From: Paulownia fortunei
Taxonomy: Eukaryota; Streptophyta; Magnoliopsida; Lamiales; Paulowniaceae
Direction: 5' to 3'
Length of the DNA: 64,000 nt
NCBI GenBank assembly: GCA_019321725.1
Contig: CM033107.1
Location: forward strand, 23,985,445 to 24,049,444
Below, one piece after another: positions 1 to 13,745 of the stretch; positions within the stretch are counted from its first letter, which is position 1, and each line of letters begins with the position of its first letter. Position numbers and translations under genes: made by a program. The notes beneath the pieces were generated by a model, which saw only the letters and a list, made by a program, of their open reading frames with translations, was not told where the DNA came from and did no database searches.

Positions 1-3000
1 CACTCATGTATATATGTAGCCATTTACATCTGCGCACTACGTATTTATGTGCGTATGTGTGCATCTACTGTTGTCATTCCCCAAATTCACCAGAGAGTCT
101 TGGGAGGATCAAGTAATTTTGTACTTTCTATTGTCAGAACCATGGCTTTAATCTGTATGGAATATCATTAATGACTATTCGGATGGCTTTAAAGCTACCA
201 TTGTTTTAATGCTAGATGCACTACCACAAGCAAGGGTGCAATTAAAGATTAAAAAATGCCTATATATTTCAATACAATCATAGACTACCGGAGCTGAAAT
301 TAATCGATGCTCTTGGAATTATTAGAAGATTGTCCTTCTTATGAATTTCTTTTGATGACAGAGTTTAAATACTATTAATTTGATAAAAGCGATGTATTCT
401 CAATAAAAAACTTTTAAAATTTCTACCTTTTGGCATCAAACTAATAGTTCATCATACGTACAACTATCTGGCGGTTTGAACTGTTCCATTTTCCTCTTTC
501 CCTGATGGACAGCATGGTGGTTAATGTGCTACCTGACATCATACTATTTCCTACTAATTGGCTTTAAGTAGTGCGTTTGGATTCTATAGGAAAATGGGAC
601 ATGGATTTATTATTACTTTGTTCAGTAATATGTCTTGTAGCCTGTAGGCTCTTGCTTGATTTTTTTGACAATATATGTTTGGTTATGATTCTCTTTAGAG
701 TAATAGCATCTTGGATATCCCAAGGGATATACCAAGGGATATAAATATAGAACAGGGAAATGTGTTTTCATTATTTAGCACATGTCCACTGAAGTGTTGG
801 TTGGTAAAATTGTTTATTTACTTAATGATCTGTCATTATTATACAGTTGTACGCATTGTTGTTGCATTTTCTCTGCAAGGCTATCATAATTATTCAACAT
901 TCTCTCATGACTGCAAAATTTTGCACATTATGTTTCTTTAGGGTGATTTATCATGTAAATTTGTTGAAGAGCTTCTCAATTTTGGACGCAATTGGTTACC
1001 TACAGTCACTTATCCCATGACTAAATAAAATATGAAATATCACTTTGCAGAGCAAATGAATTCATGAATTCATTATGGCAGGTCTCCAACACTATGTACT
1101 GCACTTAGCTCCATTGGAGCCTTGTTGGGAATGCTCCCAGCTTTGATTTCGAGATTCCTTGTGAAAAAATCTATTGCGAAATCATGGTCTTCTTCTGCAG
1201 TTGAGGTTCTATGTACCCATGTTCTCCAGGTGGAGTTCTGTTCTTGCTAATCAATGGTTTTACAGTATATGATTTATTTATGTAGTTCTTCATCTTGATT
1301 CGTTTGAGTTGCTCTGTGCTCATTTAACTTTATTTATGTAGTTCTTTAACTTGATTCATTTGAGTTGCTCTATGCTCAGTATCATACAATGCGGAATATG
1401 CTCTTCATGGCAATGACCGAATTTCAGAAGGTAAACTTTCTTTTTGCTGCATACTCTACAAATTGAAAGAAATAGTATTTACTGGTGTAATGTCAATCCA
1501 ACTCATCTACTTGATTTCCTGCAATTGCTGGCAGCTGTACATACACAAGCTAGATGGCAAACTAAAATCTATCACACTATGGAGTCAATTATTATTATTG
1601 AGTATTTGATTCTTTGTTCAATTTGAATGTTTTTTCATCAGTTAGAACGCCTGTGTTTGTCGTAATTGATTTTTAAATCCACATTCTAAAGTGTACTTAG
1701 TTGGTTGAAGAAGCATGGCATATCTTCCTCTAGCTTGGAATTTCCTGATTTTGGATGCTTAAAGCATTCAAGTGCACTCTCGATAGTTAATTATATCAGT
1801 AGAGAGGGAGCTATACTTGATGAAGCAACATGTTTAGCCATTCAACGGTGTTAACTTATGCAAAAGAGGTCAATTGAACCCTTTGAGTTCTCTAAAAAAT
1901 TTTACGAAGCGGACTAATTTTATTTTTTGAAACCCACTTTCATCCTTGATTATACTGGCATTTTTATATCGAGTTTGATGGGATGTAGCTTCTTTTCCAA
2001 GTCACCGAAGAAATACGAGTGGTGAAAATGTTGGGGGAAGAGAAAAAGAAAAAAAAAGTTGTGGAAAGAAACATATTCTCTTGGATTTACTTTGGCTAAA
2101 TTTATTTGACTTCAAAAGACACAGAACAGATACAGTACCACAAGAATCATTTCAGAGACCTAATTATGTTTCATTCAATTCCTATGAAATACTAGCTATA
2201 CTTATGCCTATTTGGTAGTAGATGTGATAGAACAATTTCTAGATTCCCCTAATCCAAAATTCATTTTCCTACTCCATTTTCCTCACGGAACATGTTTTAA
2301 CCTTCATGCTTCATTGAGTAAAAGAGGAAAAAGGTGAATGAATGAATTGGAATAAAAATTGAACCAGCTCAATAGAAGATGAAGATGATAAAAGTAATGA
2401 GCACAACAGCATTTTATAATAATGATGATGATAATGATGATATTAAGTACCCAAAAAACAAAAGGAGAAAAGTGATAAAACACCAGCGAATCAAATTGTG
2501 CAACTTTTCTGTAATAGCTAATTTGTGTCAAGAGATGCATGTTTGGCTGATCAACAATCAATATCAATCTCAAATATGCCTACTTTGATTTTTCCCATCC
2601 TAAGACATTTATGGTGTCTTTTATTCTTGCCCTTGCAATTTAGCTGCCGGAAAAACCAGACTGGGATTTCATCAGAGGAAAGAAAAGCCAAATTGCTTTT
2701 TTGTTTGGCCTTGATGATCACTGGGGTCCCTTGCATTTATATGAAGAGGTAATCTTTTGTTTTTTTTTGGACTATTTTCCTTTGATGGTTTACTTTCCTA
2801 GGATGTTGAGACTGGCCCGTCAAGCACTTAATTCTCCTGATTAATACAGCCATTCTAATTTTGCATAGACAGAGCAAATGACCAGTTTTTCTATCTAAAT
2901 TTTTAATTTTACAAGGTCTACTGACACTGTCTCTTAACATCTATATAAACTCTATTCTTTACAAATGCATATGATCTCTCCTTCGCAACAACTCTGTTCT

Positions 3001-4669
3001 TTTCAATTTACATGAGTTTTCTTTTAAAATATTGTGTTGGTGATAATTTTCTTCTGCATATGTTAAACTCAGTCCAAATTCACTTTATTGCACTCCATGT
3101 GCTATTTGGAGCACAAGAAGATTACAAAGGAAATTTAACAATTATACCCCTTTTTGTTGTTCACTTTTTACTGTTAGAGTTGATCATTTGGACCTGAAAC
3201 ACCACATACAGACTTTGCTTGTCAGCTGTAGAGACAAATGAAACACTGCTTCAGCACAGGGTTTGAGTAGGGATCTCCTAATGTGTTTCTTCATATACCT
3301 AATGGTTTTTACTTTACGTGGAATATGATTTTTCATTTTAAACATGAATTGGGGCTTTGTATTCAAGTTTAATTTTCTCATTCCTCAATATGTAGTTTAC
3401 TTCACCAAAATGAACTAACTGTTTTTCATTCAACTGGTCATATGATCACAGTGGCCCAGCTTTTATTGAAGTGATATTTTGATAAAAAACACGAACTTAC
3501 ATTCTCCTAAATTTTTGGACCAAATAATGCTTTAAACCTCTCTCCTTCCTGGACTCTTTCCTCTCTGCTTTGTTATGGATGGTTGTGCAGACAATCTTGA
3601 TATTAGGAGCCTAGCACTTTTTATTTTTTAACTAGTGCATGTGATAAAAGGGATGCAGATCCTAGCTTTTGCACATAGGTTGGTATATTGTGTCATGCTG
3701 TGCTGCATAACAAGATGTCTCCTTGTCTTAAACAAGTTGACTGACTTTCTCCAGAGGGTGTTTTAATTCCTGCTAAAAGAAGCCAGTTCTGCAGAACCTT
3801 AATTTTTTCACATGACGAGTATCATAATACTTTGTTCTGTGTATTTCTACCGGAGTTGATAATTGCCTTGCGCACCCCTGTGCTTTCGTGGATTTTTTAA
3901 CCTCAAAGTTTGGTTAACCACACAAATGCAACACCTCATTTGTCTGTAGTCTGTTTCAACTAAATTGCTTTTCTGGAATCTCAATACAACACCTTTCCAT
4001 ATGAACATTTGAATCATGGCAGTATGTTTGATGACTCATATCATCCTTGCTAGTGTGGATATTGCTGTCTTACCTGTTTCTATGTGTTTTGGAAAACTAA
4101 TATGGTCGCCGATGTTTATTTCGCTTGATACTTGAGGAAACTAACATTCAGTTTGACATATTGCTGAGGATGATAAAACAAATGCTTCATATTAGACTAG
4201 AAAAAGTCCAGAGTAGGAACAGATTGGAATTATTTGTGGGTACATTCATGTTGCTAATTCAACAAAATGGAACAGAAGGATGAATATTGTGTTGATTTTT
4301 TTGTACAACCGCTGTTTTCATCACCAAAATATTTATTTTATGTTTTGAAATTACAAGATTTCTGAAATATCAGACACATTTTTTTGCCCTACCTAAGTTT
4401 TGGTTTAGATGTTGTTGAACCTGTCCTTTGTCGTTTTCTTATTCATCTCTTGCTTCAAAGAGATGTCAGTATTTGTGGCTTGCTGGAATCTTATCCTTTC
4501 TCTACTTCCACAATTACAGATTTGCAAGCAGGTACCTGATGCAAGTCTAGAGGTTGAACGGGAGGGTCATACTCATGCTTTCTCCTGCACAGAGGCTGGA
4601 TCAATATGGGTTGCTCGGCATGTCTCAAGTTTGATCAAGAATAACATAGAAAATGCAAAAAACATTTGA
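1..4669 (+). CDS. LDAH: Lipid-droplet-associated hydrolase (LDAH, DUF2305), 3' part only
   Basis: Alpha/beta-hydrolase family protein of lipid droplets, a putative lipase/esterase; its 5' part lies left of the window. Exons read from splice sites and phase: one ending at 112 (5' edge unclear, perhaps 94), then 1082-1229, 1380-1430, 2644-2748 and 4520-4669 (stop TGA 4667-4669). All junctions keep frame: AA|G at 112/1082, then phase 0. Family landmarks are YHTMRNMLFMAMTEF (1380-1430), FLFGLDDHWGPL with the presumed catalytic Asp (2644-2748), and EREGHTHAF with the catalytic His followed by CTEAG (4520-4669). The serine of the GHSxG elbow would be upstream of the window. Introns are 0.15-1.8 kb. 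The family call is firm from these motifs. Enzymatic role is family knowledge, and substrate specificity in plants is unsettled. Confidence 0.85.
113..1081 (+). other. LDAH intron
   Basis: Non-coding, AT-rich. Donor aa|gtaatt at 113 and acceptor ggcag|G at 1081. A frame of 76 codons at 711-941 lies wholly inside and has no family features. I treat it as chance. Confidence 0.6.
1273..1379 (+). repeat. Tandem duplication, period 56 bp, at an LDAH splice acceptor
   Basis: Two copies start at 1273 and 1329 (tttatttatgtagttctt...gttgctct.tgctca). The second copy ends in the acceptor used by the exon at 1380. The first copy has gctcat where the second has gctcag, so only one AG remains. Confidence 0.8.
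1431..2643 (+). other. LDAH intron
   Basis: Donor aagaag|gtaaac, acceptor caatttag|CTG. It contains a short GAT-rich stretch near 2420-2445. Open frames on both strands here are low-complexity or chance. Confidence 0.65.
2749..4519 (+). other. LDAH intron (about 1.8 kb)
   Basis: Donor gaagag|gtaatc, acceptor attacag|ATT. No further exon is needed, because residues on both sides are contiguous in the family (LYEE then ICKQVPD). Nothing else recognised. Confidence 0.65.
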
Positions 4670-6135
4670 CATGAACCCACAGGTTTAACGCCCTTTGATC
4701 AAGTAACTAAATATGTGGAAAATAAACCACGATGAGTTGCTCTACATTTGGAGCAATTGAAGATTGGATGTGATGATCATTTCCCTTTCAAATCCTTAAT
4801 TGAACTCTTGTTTCTATTTTTCAATTGCTGCTGGAAACTGTGGGCATTTGAAAACCACAAGTCGAGATAAAGGGATTCCTAAGTAATCCAAAACAGTTTG
4901 ATCACAAAATTAAACCTGGAATTCCAGAACCCTTGAGCAAAGCTCTGTATTCAAGTTAACTCTCTGGCAAAAGACATTATCGTACACCCATTTTTTCTGG
5001 TCAGATGTAAAACAGAGAAGTTGTCAATTGTCAAACAGGTCACCCATTCTTGTCTGAGAGGAGTAATGATGATTGGGAAACATCCATCTTTTTCAATCAT
5101 TATTAGTAAACAAGTGAGTGCATAAACAGCTCTTATATTCCTACTCTCCATTTTGTTATGTGGTTCCTTTTCTTAATGGAGAAATAGCCATGAGATGCCA
5201 AAGACCTCTCTTATGAGACATGGAGATTGGATTTCAAAGTTACCAAAGTCAAACTGTGCTTCAGAGAGATGTCAAAATAAATCTGTCTTTCAACTATTGA
5301 GTCTTGATCAATGAAGGAGGATCAGCAAAAAATGGTGACCACCCTTCATATGATCATTGGTATTTGGAACAAATTCTGCATTTTGGAAGAAGTCTACTCA
5401 GGCTACACTCAAATCCATGTATAAAAGAGGGATTTTCATTACTGATAAACCAAGTTTTTACCAATTTCTGAAAACAGGAAGCAATGGTTCTTCTACTCGT
5501 GCAAAAAAACTGTTCCAGGGCACAAGGGCGAAACAGCAAAAGCTTTTTAAACATCTAAATATTTCTGATAACAATTTAAATCGTTAAGATTTTTAAGGAT
5601 CCAAATCAACCTCGCTCAAAATTCAAATTCAATAGGTAAATTTATTAGACTTGCATAATTTCAATAATATTAAAAATTATATTTTTGAAAAATGATACGA
5701 ATAATTTTTTTTATAAAAACTATCATATAAATATATAAAGTAATTTTTAAAAAATAAAAATAAAAAATTCGTGTGGAATAGGATCTAAAAATAAAAAATT
5801 CAAGGGACAATCAAACAAATCGGTTCTAAAGTGGGCACGAATTTAAATACATCCTATTATTATCCCTGGCAGTGATGATGAATGAAGTGCGCTGATTGCT
5901 TTGTTTTAACTTTTAATTAATTGATCCTGACTACTTAGTACATATGCCTTTTGCAAAATAAAGACAAATGACTTTCAACGCTTAGAGTAACAGGGTTCTC
6001 ACCCCTGAATCATGACAAACCAATAAAAATTACAGGTACTACCATTATGTCTGCCAAATATTTGTGATCATTGCAGGGTCAAATAAAAGCTGTGAGGTTA
6101 GCACAAAGGGTCCCTCAAAACCTCACATGCAGAAT
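4670..6135. other. Intergenic: LDAH 3' flank and OFP upstream region
   Basis: Holds the presumed 3'UTR of LDAH and AT-rich DNA. Frames at 5354-5587 on both strands overlap each other and show no protein features. No repeat or RNA gene recognised. Confidence 0.5.
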
Positions 6136-6149
6136 TTATATATATATAT
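6136..6149 (+). promoter_or_regulatory. Probable TATA box of the OFP6-type gene
   Basis: A TTTATATATATATA stretch lies about 150 bp upstream of the ATG at 6300. It is followed by a C-rich leader (cccccacccc near 6220) typical of a plant 5'UTR. Position and sequence only; no other core-promoter motif is assigned. Confidence 0.45.
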
Positions 6150-6299
6150 GAGACAACATCATACTCCCCAAGTCCAATGCATACCACTTCCTTAAGCTGT
6201 AAACTCAGTTCCTATATTTCCCCCCACCCCACCCCAGTTCCACCCACATACAACTCAAACTGATAAACACAGAGAAAGGACCTCATTTCCCCTTCTACA

Positions 6300-6839
6300 A
6301 TGTCCGGCGGCAAGAAAAAGTACATTCTTAACACAGTGAGTGTGAAATTAGGATGCAGCAGCAGTTGCACAAGGCCAAGACTCTCCGCCCTATTCAGCCC
6401 AAGACCAAGGCACAGAACTCACTCCCACCGCAAGCCCCACGACTCCTCCTCCAGCACTTGGGACACCACCACCACCACCTTCTCCTCCGCCGTCGATACG
6501 CCGCCAGTGAGCTACTCGTCCGACACAGACTCGGACATCAAGAGCCTGAGGGCTGTTCAGGGCTTCGGGAGAATCGGCGGCGAGAGCGTGGCGGTGGAGA
6601 AAGATTCCGACGACCCTTATCTGGATTTCCGCCGCTCCATGCTGCAGATGATTCTGGAGAAAGAGATATACTCCAAAGATGATCTCAAAGAGCTGTTGAA
6701 CTGCTTCTTGCAGCTGAACTCGCCCTACTATCATGGGATTATTGTTAGAGCTTTTACAGAGATCTGGAATGGGGTGTACTCTGTCAAGCCTTCTGGCTCT
6801 CCGAACTTGCATGGGATGTGGATGTCCCGAGACTTCTAG
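6300..6839 (+). CDS. OFP6: OVATE family protein, OFP6-like
   Basis: Intronless gene for a 179-residue plant transcriptional repressor. OVATE proteins interact with TALE homeodomain proteins and TRM proteins and affect organ shape and growth. The N-terminus is basic (SGGKKKYILNTVSVKLGCS) and is followed by a Ser/Thr-rich linker (about 48-80). A conserved block, GFGRIGGESVAVEKDSDDPY (88-107), precedes the OVATE domain (about 103-157), with DPYLDFRRSMLQMI, LKELLNCFLQLN and HGIIVRAFTEIW. The linker-plus-domain pattern fits OFP6. The start is the first ATG after a C-rich leader, and the length is normal for this subgroup. Long antisense frames over the gene are shadows of its GC-rich codons. Subgroup assignment is by remembered family pattern, not alignment. 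Confidence 0.92.
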   Translation: MSGGKKKYILNTVSVKLGCSSSCTRPRLSALFSPRPRHRTHSHRKPHDSSSSTWDTTTTTFSSAVDTPPVSYSSDTDSDIKSLRAVQGFGRIGGESVAVEKDSDDPYLDFRRSMLQMILEKEIYSKDDLKELLNCFLQLNSPYYHGIIVRAFTEIWNGVYSVKPSGSPNLHGMWMSRDF

Positions 6840-8299
6840 GTATCGCACTAGCAGGGAAGGACTTTGACCCTAATAAAATCATGATATCTTTGATCAGGGA
6901 CGGGGGTTAGTGTCTGGTATGGAAAGTAGAACCCGAATAATTACAGGGTTTAGATGTGTTTAAGTTGCAAGTTTATCGATTATTAGAAGGGATAAGAACA
7001 AGAGATTGGATTTTCACAGCATTTTTGATGACATTTACTCAGTCTTGTCAAAAATTCTGTGAAAATTGTAACCTTGTAGTTATTAAATGGTAGTGAATGC
7101 TGTCGGTTAATTATGCTGTTGAATGCATGGATTTTGCTGGGAGGGTCAAGAATGGACAGCATAGGACCATAATGTTCTTCCCACACTTGCAAGTTAACAA
7201 GTGATCAAAGTCATTGGTATTCATATTTTGCGCATATTCTTTGTCCTGGTATTATCTCAAACATGAAAATATGTGTAATGCTTAATAACTACAAGAATTT
7301 TAGGTAATGAGACAATTACAACTATGATTTGAGTCAAATTTGTACTAGCAAATCTAGACCTTGAAGCGTAAGGATAAATAAACGATCATAAGTTCTTTAA
7401 GCTAGCTAAGTAGATTTTCAACGAAGATATTTTAATGATTAAGTTAGTGAAATATTTTATGAGTCGATGCAAACACGTATATATAAATAAAAAGTAGAAA
7501 ATATCAATAAATTTTCTAACCAAAACTTGCAAAAATATTTATAATAAGAAGAGTTATACACAAAGCACGTGCTGGGACATGTATCAATGTACGATGATGC
7601 ACTCTAAAATTTATCTCATTAGAAAATCTACAATTTAAATTTCAAGTTGAAATCCAACCTCAGTCATAATAGATTAAATCTACATAAAAAGTGGCAGATC
7701 TTGACATATTTTAGAGTAACTAGAGATATTTTGGGCAATCCCAAACTATTTTGTATAATGAGATAATCCAAAACTAATCATCGAAAGAGATCCTAATGAT
7801 TGTGATTTATTTTATAATACCAGATGAGGACAAATTTTGGTGAGAAGAGTATATGATTTTGGTTAAAATCCTCTGCAGCTGGAGTTCTCTAGGGTGGGAA
7901 AAGATAGACGTTGGGATTTGAAAATTTAATGAATAAAACTGTAGCAGATGTTTTTAATGCAATTGAATGAGGCAATTAATATATGTGAGACTACTCCACT
8001 TGTACCTTCATCTCTTCCAATAGCGTCTATGTGTCATTAACCTTAAGATTTGGCTACTTTCATGAAAGACTACTCGGTGTCGCAATGTGATTGGTTTGGG
8101 CCACTTGATTGTTCTTAATTTCATTGCATGTGATTTGGGGGGATTATTTTCCAGCAGTCAACAGAGGAGGTGTATCCATCTTTTTGCATGTTGAAATTTA
8201 ATGGAACCAATTTATTTTTGCAGTGTGGTCACGGTAATTGATGCAACATAGCATTACATGAGCACAATAAAAAGGAACTTATTAGTGATTTTTGTGGGG

Positions 8300-8830
8300 A
8301 AATTCTTCTATGAAATCGGGTATAGAAATAATAATAATAGTTTTAAATTATATTATGTCAATATATTGTTAATTCTATCATTATTAACTAAGGTATAATC
8401 CGAAACATTACTCTCTATTTGTATTTTTATATTTATTATTGTATTTTTCTTCTCAAGAGACAAAAATATTCATCATTTGCATTTTTTGAGAATGGTATTT
8501 TCGTTTCCAAAAATATCAATAATTCATTATAATATTTAAATAATTATACATCCCTTTATACCCCATAAACTATAACAAAACAATATTTACAATATATTTA
8601 TAGTTGAAAGTATCTTTCACTAACCATAACAAAATAATATTAACAAAATATTTAAAATTAAAAATATTTTTAAAAATATATCATATCAATTTTTCCAAAA
8701 CAACCAAACAAATTTCATTCTCCACAATCCCCAATTCCATTATAAAAATATATTTTCGCAAAATAATCTCTCCATAACGACCAAAAACAAAATCAAACAT
8801 AGTGTTCATATTTTCATACTCGATCCATAT
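8300..8830 (-). mobile_element. Non-autonomous element relic, family shared with 31.56-32.12 kb
   Basis: Read on the minus strand, this stretch aligns with 31.56-32.12 kb in the same order. The shared pieces are a terminal TTTGATTTTGTTTTTGG-like end, a ttgttatagtt-agtgggaga-type block, a ggggtata block, and ggtatttttag..gaaaataccatt. There is no coding capacity. Ends are approximate because both copies have diverged. Class is unknown; the terminal inverted repeat suggests a DNA transposon derivative. Confidence 0.5.
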
Positions 8831-11800
8831 AATATTTTTTAGAATATTTTTAATCAAATAATATTGTGATATTGTATGAAAAGTTTTACAATTTACAAAA
8901 AGTAGAAGTCAACAAGTTACAAAGCTTCAAAATTAAGCGAGAAAAGTTTCCCATATTTTTCAAGATCTCATCATAAATCGTTCTAATCTAGTCAAGTGCA
9001 TTATAAAAACTCTCATCATAAACCCTACTATTCTAATCAACTTCCCGATATCATAGTTTATGCTAAAACATCTAAAATAATTGTTAATATTGGAGCTCAT
9101 AATGTCCAAATAGCTTTACATCCTGACTTTAAACAAGATTCAACAGTTCAAAACTTTAAATAATTTGTATTAAGCTCTTAAAGTTTTTAAACTTTATTTA
9201 TTTTTTAATTTATATTAAATGCCCTCTAAATTAATAAAATATTTCAAGATATTACTTGATGGGGGAAAAGCAGCCTGACAAGATATTTAAGCATCTAAGT
9301 TGTGTTATTACATTTACATGTTTCACATCTATACAAGTAGTCAAATGAATTAATGATCGATTTATAGGATTTATCGTAAATTAATCTGTTTTTGGATAAT
9401 ATACTTTTATCTGTAACTTTTGAGTATAAATTCCACAAACAAATATGCTTGGCTAGACTCGTTTTTCTAATGTTGTGACAATGAGAGGTGATGTGATGTA
9501 CAGCTGCTTCAGTATATGCAATAATAACTCATGTAATATTGGGTTGGTCATTTACTGATATCAGAGAAGAAAACGTCCATCCTGAATTCAGACTAGTGGC
9601 AGACTCGAGTCAAGTTGTGCTTGGGGAATCGATTGAACTGTAGCATTCTTTTGCAGGGACAATAACTCCCAATTTTGAAGTTCAAATAGTTACCATTTTC
9701 ACCCAGACACCCACAAGCTCCACACAGACTTACAGCCACTTTACTAGCACTGTTGTTTGAAAGTAAGAGTTACCCTAAAAAATCACCAAGATGGGCTTAT
9801 TGCTTTCTCAAAAGAGTATCAAGGGTTTGACGAATACCATCTTGATAGAATTTTTGTGACGGGCCTGACTTTTGTTCAGTAATTATTATTCAAATCCAAA
9901 TATTTTACAGCGGTGAAAAATTCAGCAGTCATATACGCTTTTGATGAATACCTCCTTCAAAACTAGTCAAATATGAGACCCACAAGAGAATCTTTTTAAG
10001 GTAGTAAGAGAAGTAAGGTTTATTTGAAATCAAGAAAAGATAAATTATGCAGTTGTTGAGATGGGGTTAAGCAAATATTAATCCAATGTCTGAGTCCACC
10101 AAGTCTTTTACTTTGTATGAGGAAGTCCAGCTCACTGTTCTTTACTTCTTTTACAGCTTCTGCCAAATGAAGTGTGGGGTTTTTGCCTCTGTCCAATGAG
10201 TACTTAATGCTTTGCAGAGTTGTCATTGTTGCTCGTTTTTTGTTGCAATCCAAAAAACGATTGTAATTTTTGTGTAATTGCAGTTGTTTGTTCATTTCTA
10301 GGTATGGATTTCTAGTTTTTGTTAGGTCCAGTTCCAGACAAATAAACTAGGGTTCAATTTGGCACACAGGATAATATAAGGAAACTTACACTTACAAACA
10401 AATTTAGTAAAGGGTAAAAACCATGTTACTATCAAACTAAAATATTATTGATATTAATCAGGTCTGTCACACGAAGAAAAGTTTGTTATTTTCTGTTGAG
10501 ATGACAAATTTAGTAAAGGGTAAAAATCATGTGACTAACATTTTTCGATTAGACTAAAATTCTAGTGAAATCACAAATACTTAAATTGTCACTATTAGAA
10601 ATTAATGATAAATATATAATATTTAAATTATCAATATTAATAGTTAGTATCACATGTATAATAACAATAAATATTATTATCATTGTGTGTAATAAGTTTT
10701 TATTATTACTATATACGTGTCTTTAGTAATTTATAATGACAATCAAATATATTTAATCACTATAAAATTTGTATAATTATCATTGTCATAAAATAAAAAA
10801 TTTTGTCACTGAATAAATATATTTAGTAATTATTTTTAAATTTTTACTTAATATTTTATTATTAATAGTAATTTTTTCTTGTAAAGTGAGTATTAATATG
10901 TCCCACACAAACACTAAAGCCACTTTTCAACGGACGTCACAATCCCAAATCAAATAGCTCCCCACTTCACACAATCAAATCCCAAATTATACATTTGCAC
11001 ACATTATGGCGTGTATTTTTTTGTTAGATGTATCTAGTGTAATATTTCATTTTTTACAATTAAATCAAAGAGGAATAGGTGGTACGACGAAAAACGCAGA
11101 ATGTTGTACTGCAAATTCTATTGTTTTCTTTATTATATTACATAATTATATATCATGTATAAAATTTTTACGTAAAGTGTACACGTAACGATAATTAATG
11201 TAATATAATAAAAAAATATAATACAATTTATAATAAAAGATATTATCCAACCTAAAAGTGGATTGATTGCAACTATACAGGACCAATTTTGACTTCATAA
11301 TCATAATGTTGAGTGGTTGCTAAATCATTGTCGATAAAAAAAGACAAAAGAAAAGTCGATAAATGCAACTTTAATGAAATGATAGTTCTAATCACCTAAC
11401 ATTCATGGCAAAATTGTTAGGAGAGATCTATCTTGTTGGCTAAATATTAGACATAATAAGAGTTTCTTGATAACCAAAAAGGAAAAAAAAAAGAAAGATT
11501 GGTGGATAGCCCAAAAATTGGGACCATGACCACTTTTTTTCCCCAATGAAATCAAATGTTTTGATTTAGAGTATCAAGATTTGAGGCTTAGAATAAGTTG
11601 TAACCCTATTGTTCTGTCAGCTCTTGTCAAAGGGCAATCCAACAACGAAAAATCATCCAATTTATCAATCTATAAGGGGAACAGGTAAACCCCATTGCTT
11701 CAACCTTGTTCATCAAAGGGGACATCTGAAAGAGATAGGTTTCTTTCAGCCAAATTGCTACGTGTTTAAACGTGGTTTAAAGACCTGGGGATTCCTGCTA

Positions 11801-11902
11801 AAACAATATTAACATAGTGTTTTTGGAAGAACTAAATTTGGTTGCAAGTGAAAATTATGATTCTTAATTGAATTTTTAGTTAATTGATCCTGAGTTATCT
11901 GA

Positions 11903-12003
11903 GGTTCTATAAAGTATTTATACTTATCCTCTGATCTATAGGATTTGAAAAGTTCGGTTGGTTCCATAAAGTAGTCTATACTTATCCTCTGATCTATAGA
12001 ACT
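11903..12003. repeat. Tandem duplication, period about 57 bp
   Basis: Copies begin at 11903 and 11960 and share ggttc.ataaagta and the run tacttatcctctgatctata. Not coding. Confidence 0.8.
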
Positions 12004-13582
12004 GGAAAAACTTGATTGGTGTTTTTTTCTATGTTAGGCAGGTGAATATGCTCAAAATCTGACTGACGAGCGTAAATTATATTTATTATGTAATTGATAT
12101 TATTAATTACCTGACCATAGATTTGAACAACCATTTTCCATTGAGATATTGAGTACACAAGACAATTTTGTAAATTAAAGGGTTAATTTCCTTCTTAATG
12201 CTTATTTACAATCAAAATTTCTTGAGGAAATATAGTTGGGGGGTCACAATATAGGGAGTAAATGTGTGGAAATAACCCCATTCCTGCGTCATTTTCCCTC
12301 ATCAATCCCCAGAAACAAGGATTAATCATTGTGTACAGAATCATGATAGGCTGTCAAAATTGAGTTAAAAGCCTGTCCCCTAACATTTACAGTACTTAGT
12401 ACCTACTTCCACAATTCATTTCCATAGTCATTTTCTGAATAAATGCTGCAGTTTATTACGCTTGACCTGAATTTTATTTTTTATTTTTATTTTTAAATTT
12501 TCTTCTACCCATGGACGGCCATGATTCTTGTATAATCTATCATCAACCCTAAAAATCGGTTTTCGGAATTTATTTATCTATTACTGAAATTTTGGATGTA
12601 CGCAACAGGGTACACCAACATAAGCCCATTAAGTGCGACCAATAATTTATTCAAGAGTAAGTAACAAAATAAAGGCCCATGAAGAGAAAGCACGACTAAT
12701 TAATTGATGGGTTTGGGCCCTCATAATATCCTTCATCAAAGAATCGTGAATGAGAATTCTGAACATGAGGGAGAGGGCCTGAGTGCGACTTTAATGAACT
12801 ATTAATTGCAGTCATGTCATTTTAACTGGCCTCAAATGCTTCATTCAAGAAAATCAAACCATCTATGACAGTCAACCACAACTAGCCAGCTAGCTAACTC
12901 GCCTCAAATGCTACTTAAACCTTTTAGCCATTCTTGGCTATGGACCTAGCTACTAGGACATAGAGTTCACATAAGTATTAAGTACTTTTTTTTTAATTAA
13001 TATTTATGCATTAATTCGGACAAATGGCCTAAATTGGATGCATCCGTTAGCCAATAAGAACACAGCACGAAGTAAGTACAAAAGCAAGTATTACAACGAC
13101 ACCAATACATGAAAGTGATGAGCGATGAACTTAAAAAGGTTCAATGGCTATGTTCATAACGTCTGTTAGGATTATAGGTGGGAGTAAAGATAAAGATTGG
13201 ATAAATTAAATTCCACAAGTTAATAGATAAAATTAAATTATAATGATATGATTAAGCCCATGATGATTTAAGGATTCAAATTCATGAAAACAATCGTATC
13301 AATATTATAGATACCCTCAATTTTTATTATTAAAAGGTATGTAATTTATTATGTTTTTAATTGTTTTAAAGTTTTTTTGGGTTTCATTAACTTATTTTTG
13401 AACTGATTTAAGCGTTGAATGATTTTTATCGGGTCAATTTTCGATACATCTAACAATTTTTTATAACGCAAACAATAACCTATGTTGCAACTGACTTTCA
13501 GTTAGGAATTTTAAAAAAAATGAGTGACGCCACGTCAAGTAGTTTAGACAAATTACTTGAATGTAGTTATTTAATATAGTTA

Positions 13583-13745
13583 GATCCTCTATTTTAATTT
13601 AATATTTTATTTTATATTTTATATCATAAATACATGTGCAGTGTTTAATATTTTTTAAAATATATATTTATCATGAATTATATACATTTAGCATGTTTTA
13701 ATAAAATAAAATACGAAATAAAATATTAAATTAAAATATAAAAGT
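13583..13745. mobile_element. MITE-like element, copy 1
   Basis: About 160 bp with terminal inverted repeats. The left end reads gatcctctattttaatttaa and the right end is its near reverse complement, ttaaattaaaatataaaag. The interior contains atatcataaatacatg, also found in the copy at 15863. Too short for any protein. The superfamily is not determinable from what is visible. Confidence 0.6.

Noticed and set aside
2304..2588. Asp-rich plus and Ile-rich minus frames near 2.4 kb
   Set aside because: Generated by a GAT/AAT-rich run inside an LDAH intron.
6390..6848. 152-codon antisense frame over the OFP6-like gene
   Set aside because: Shadow of the GC-rich, Asp/Ser-rich sense codons; no domain and the sense product is clearly real.
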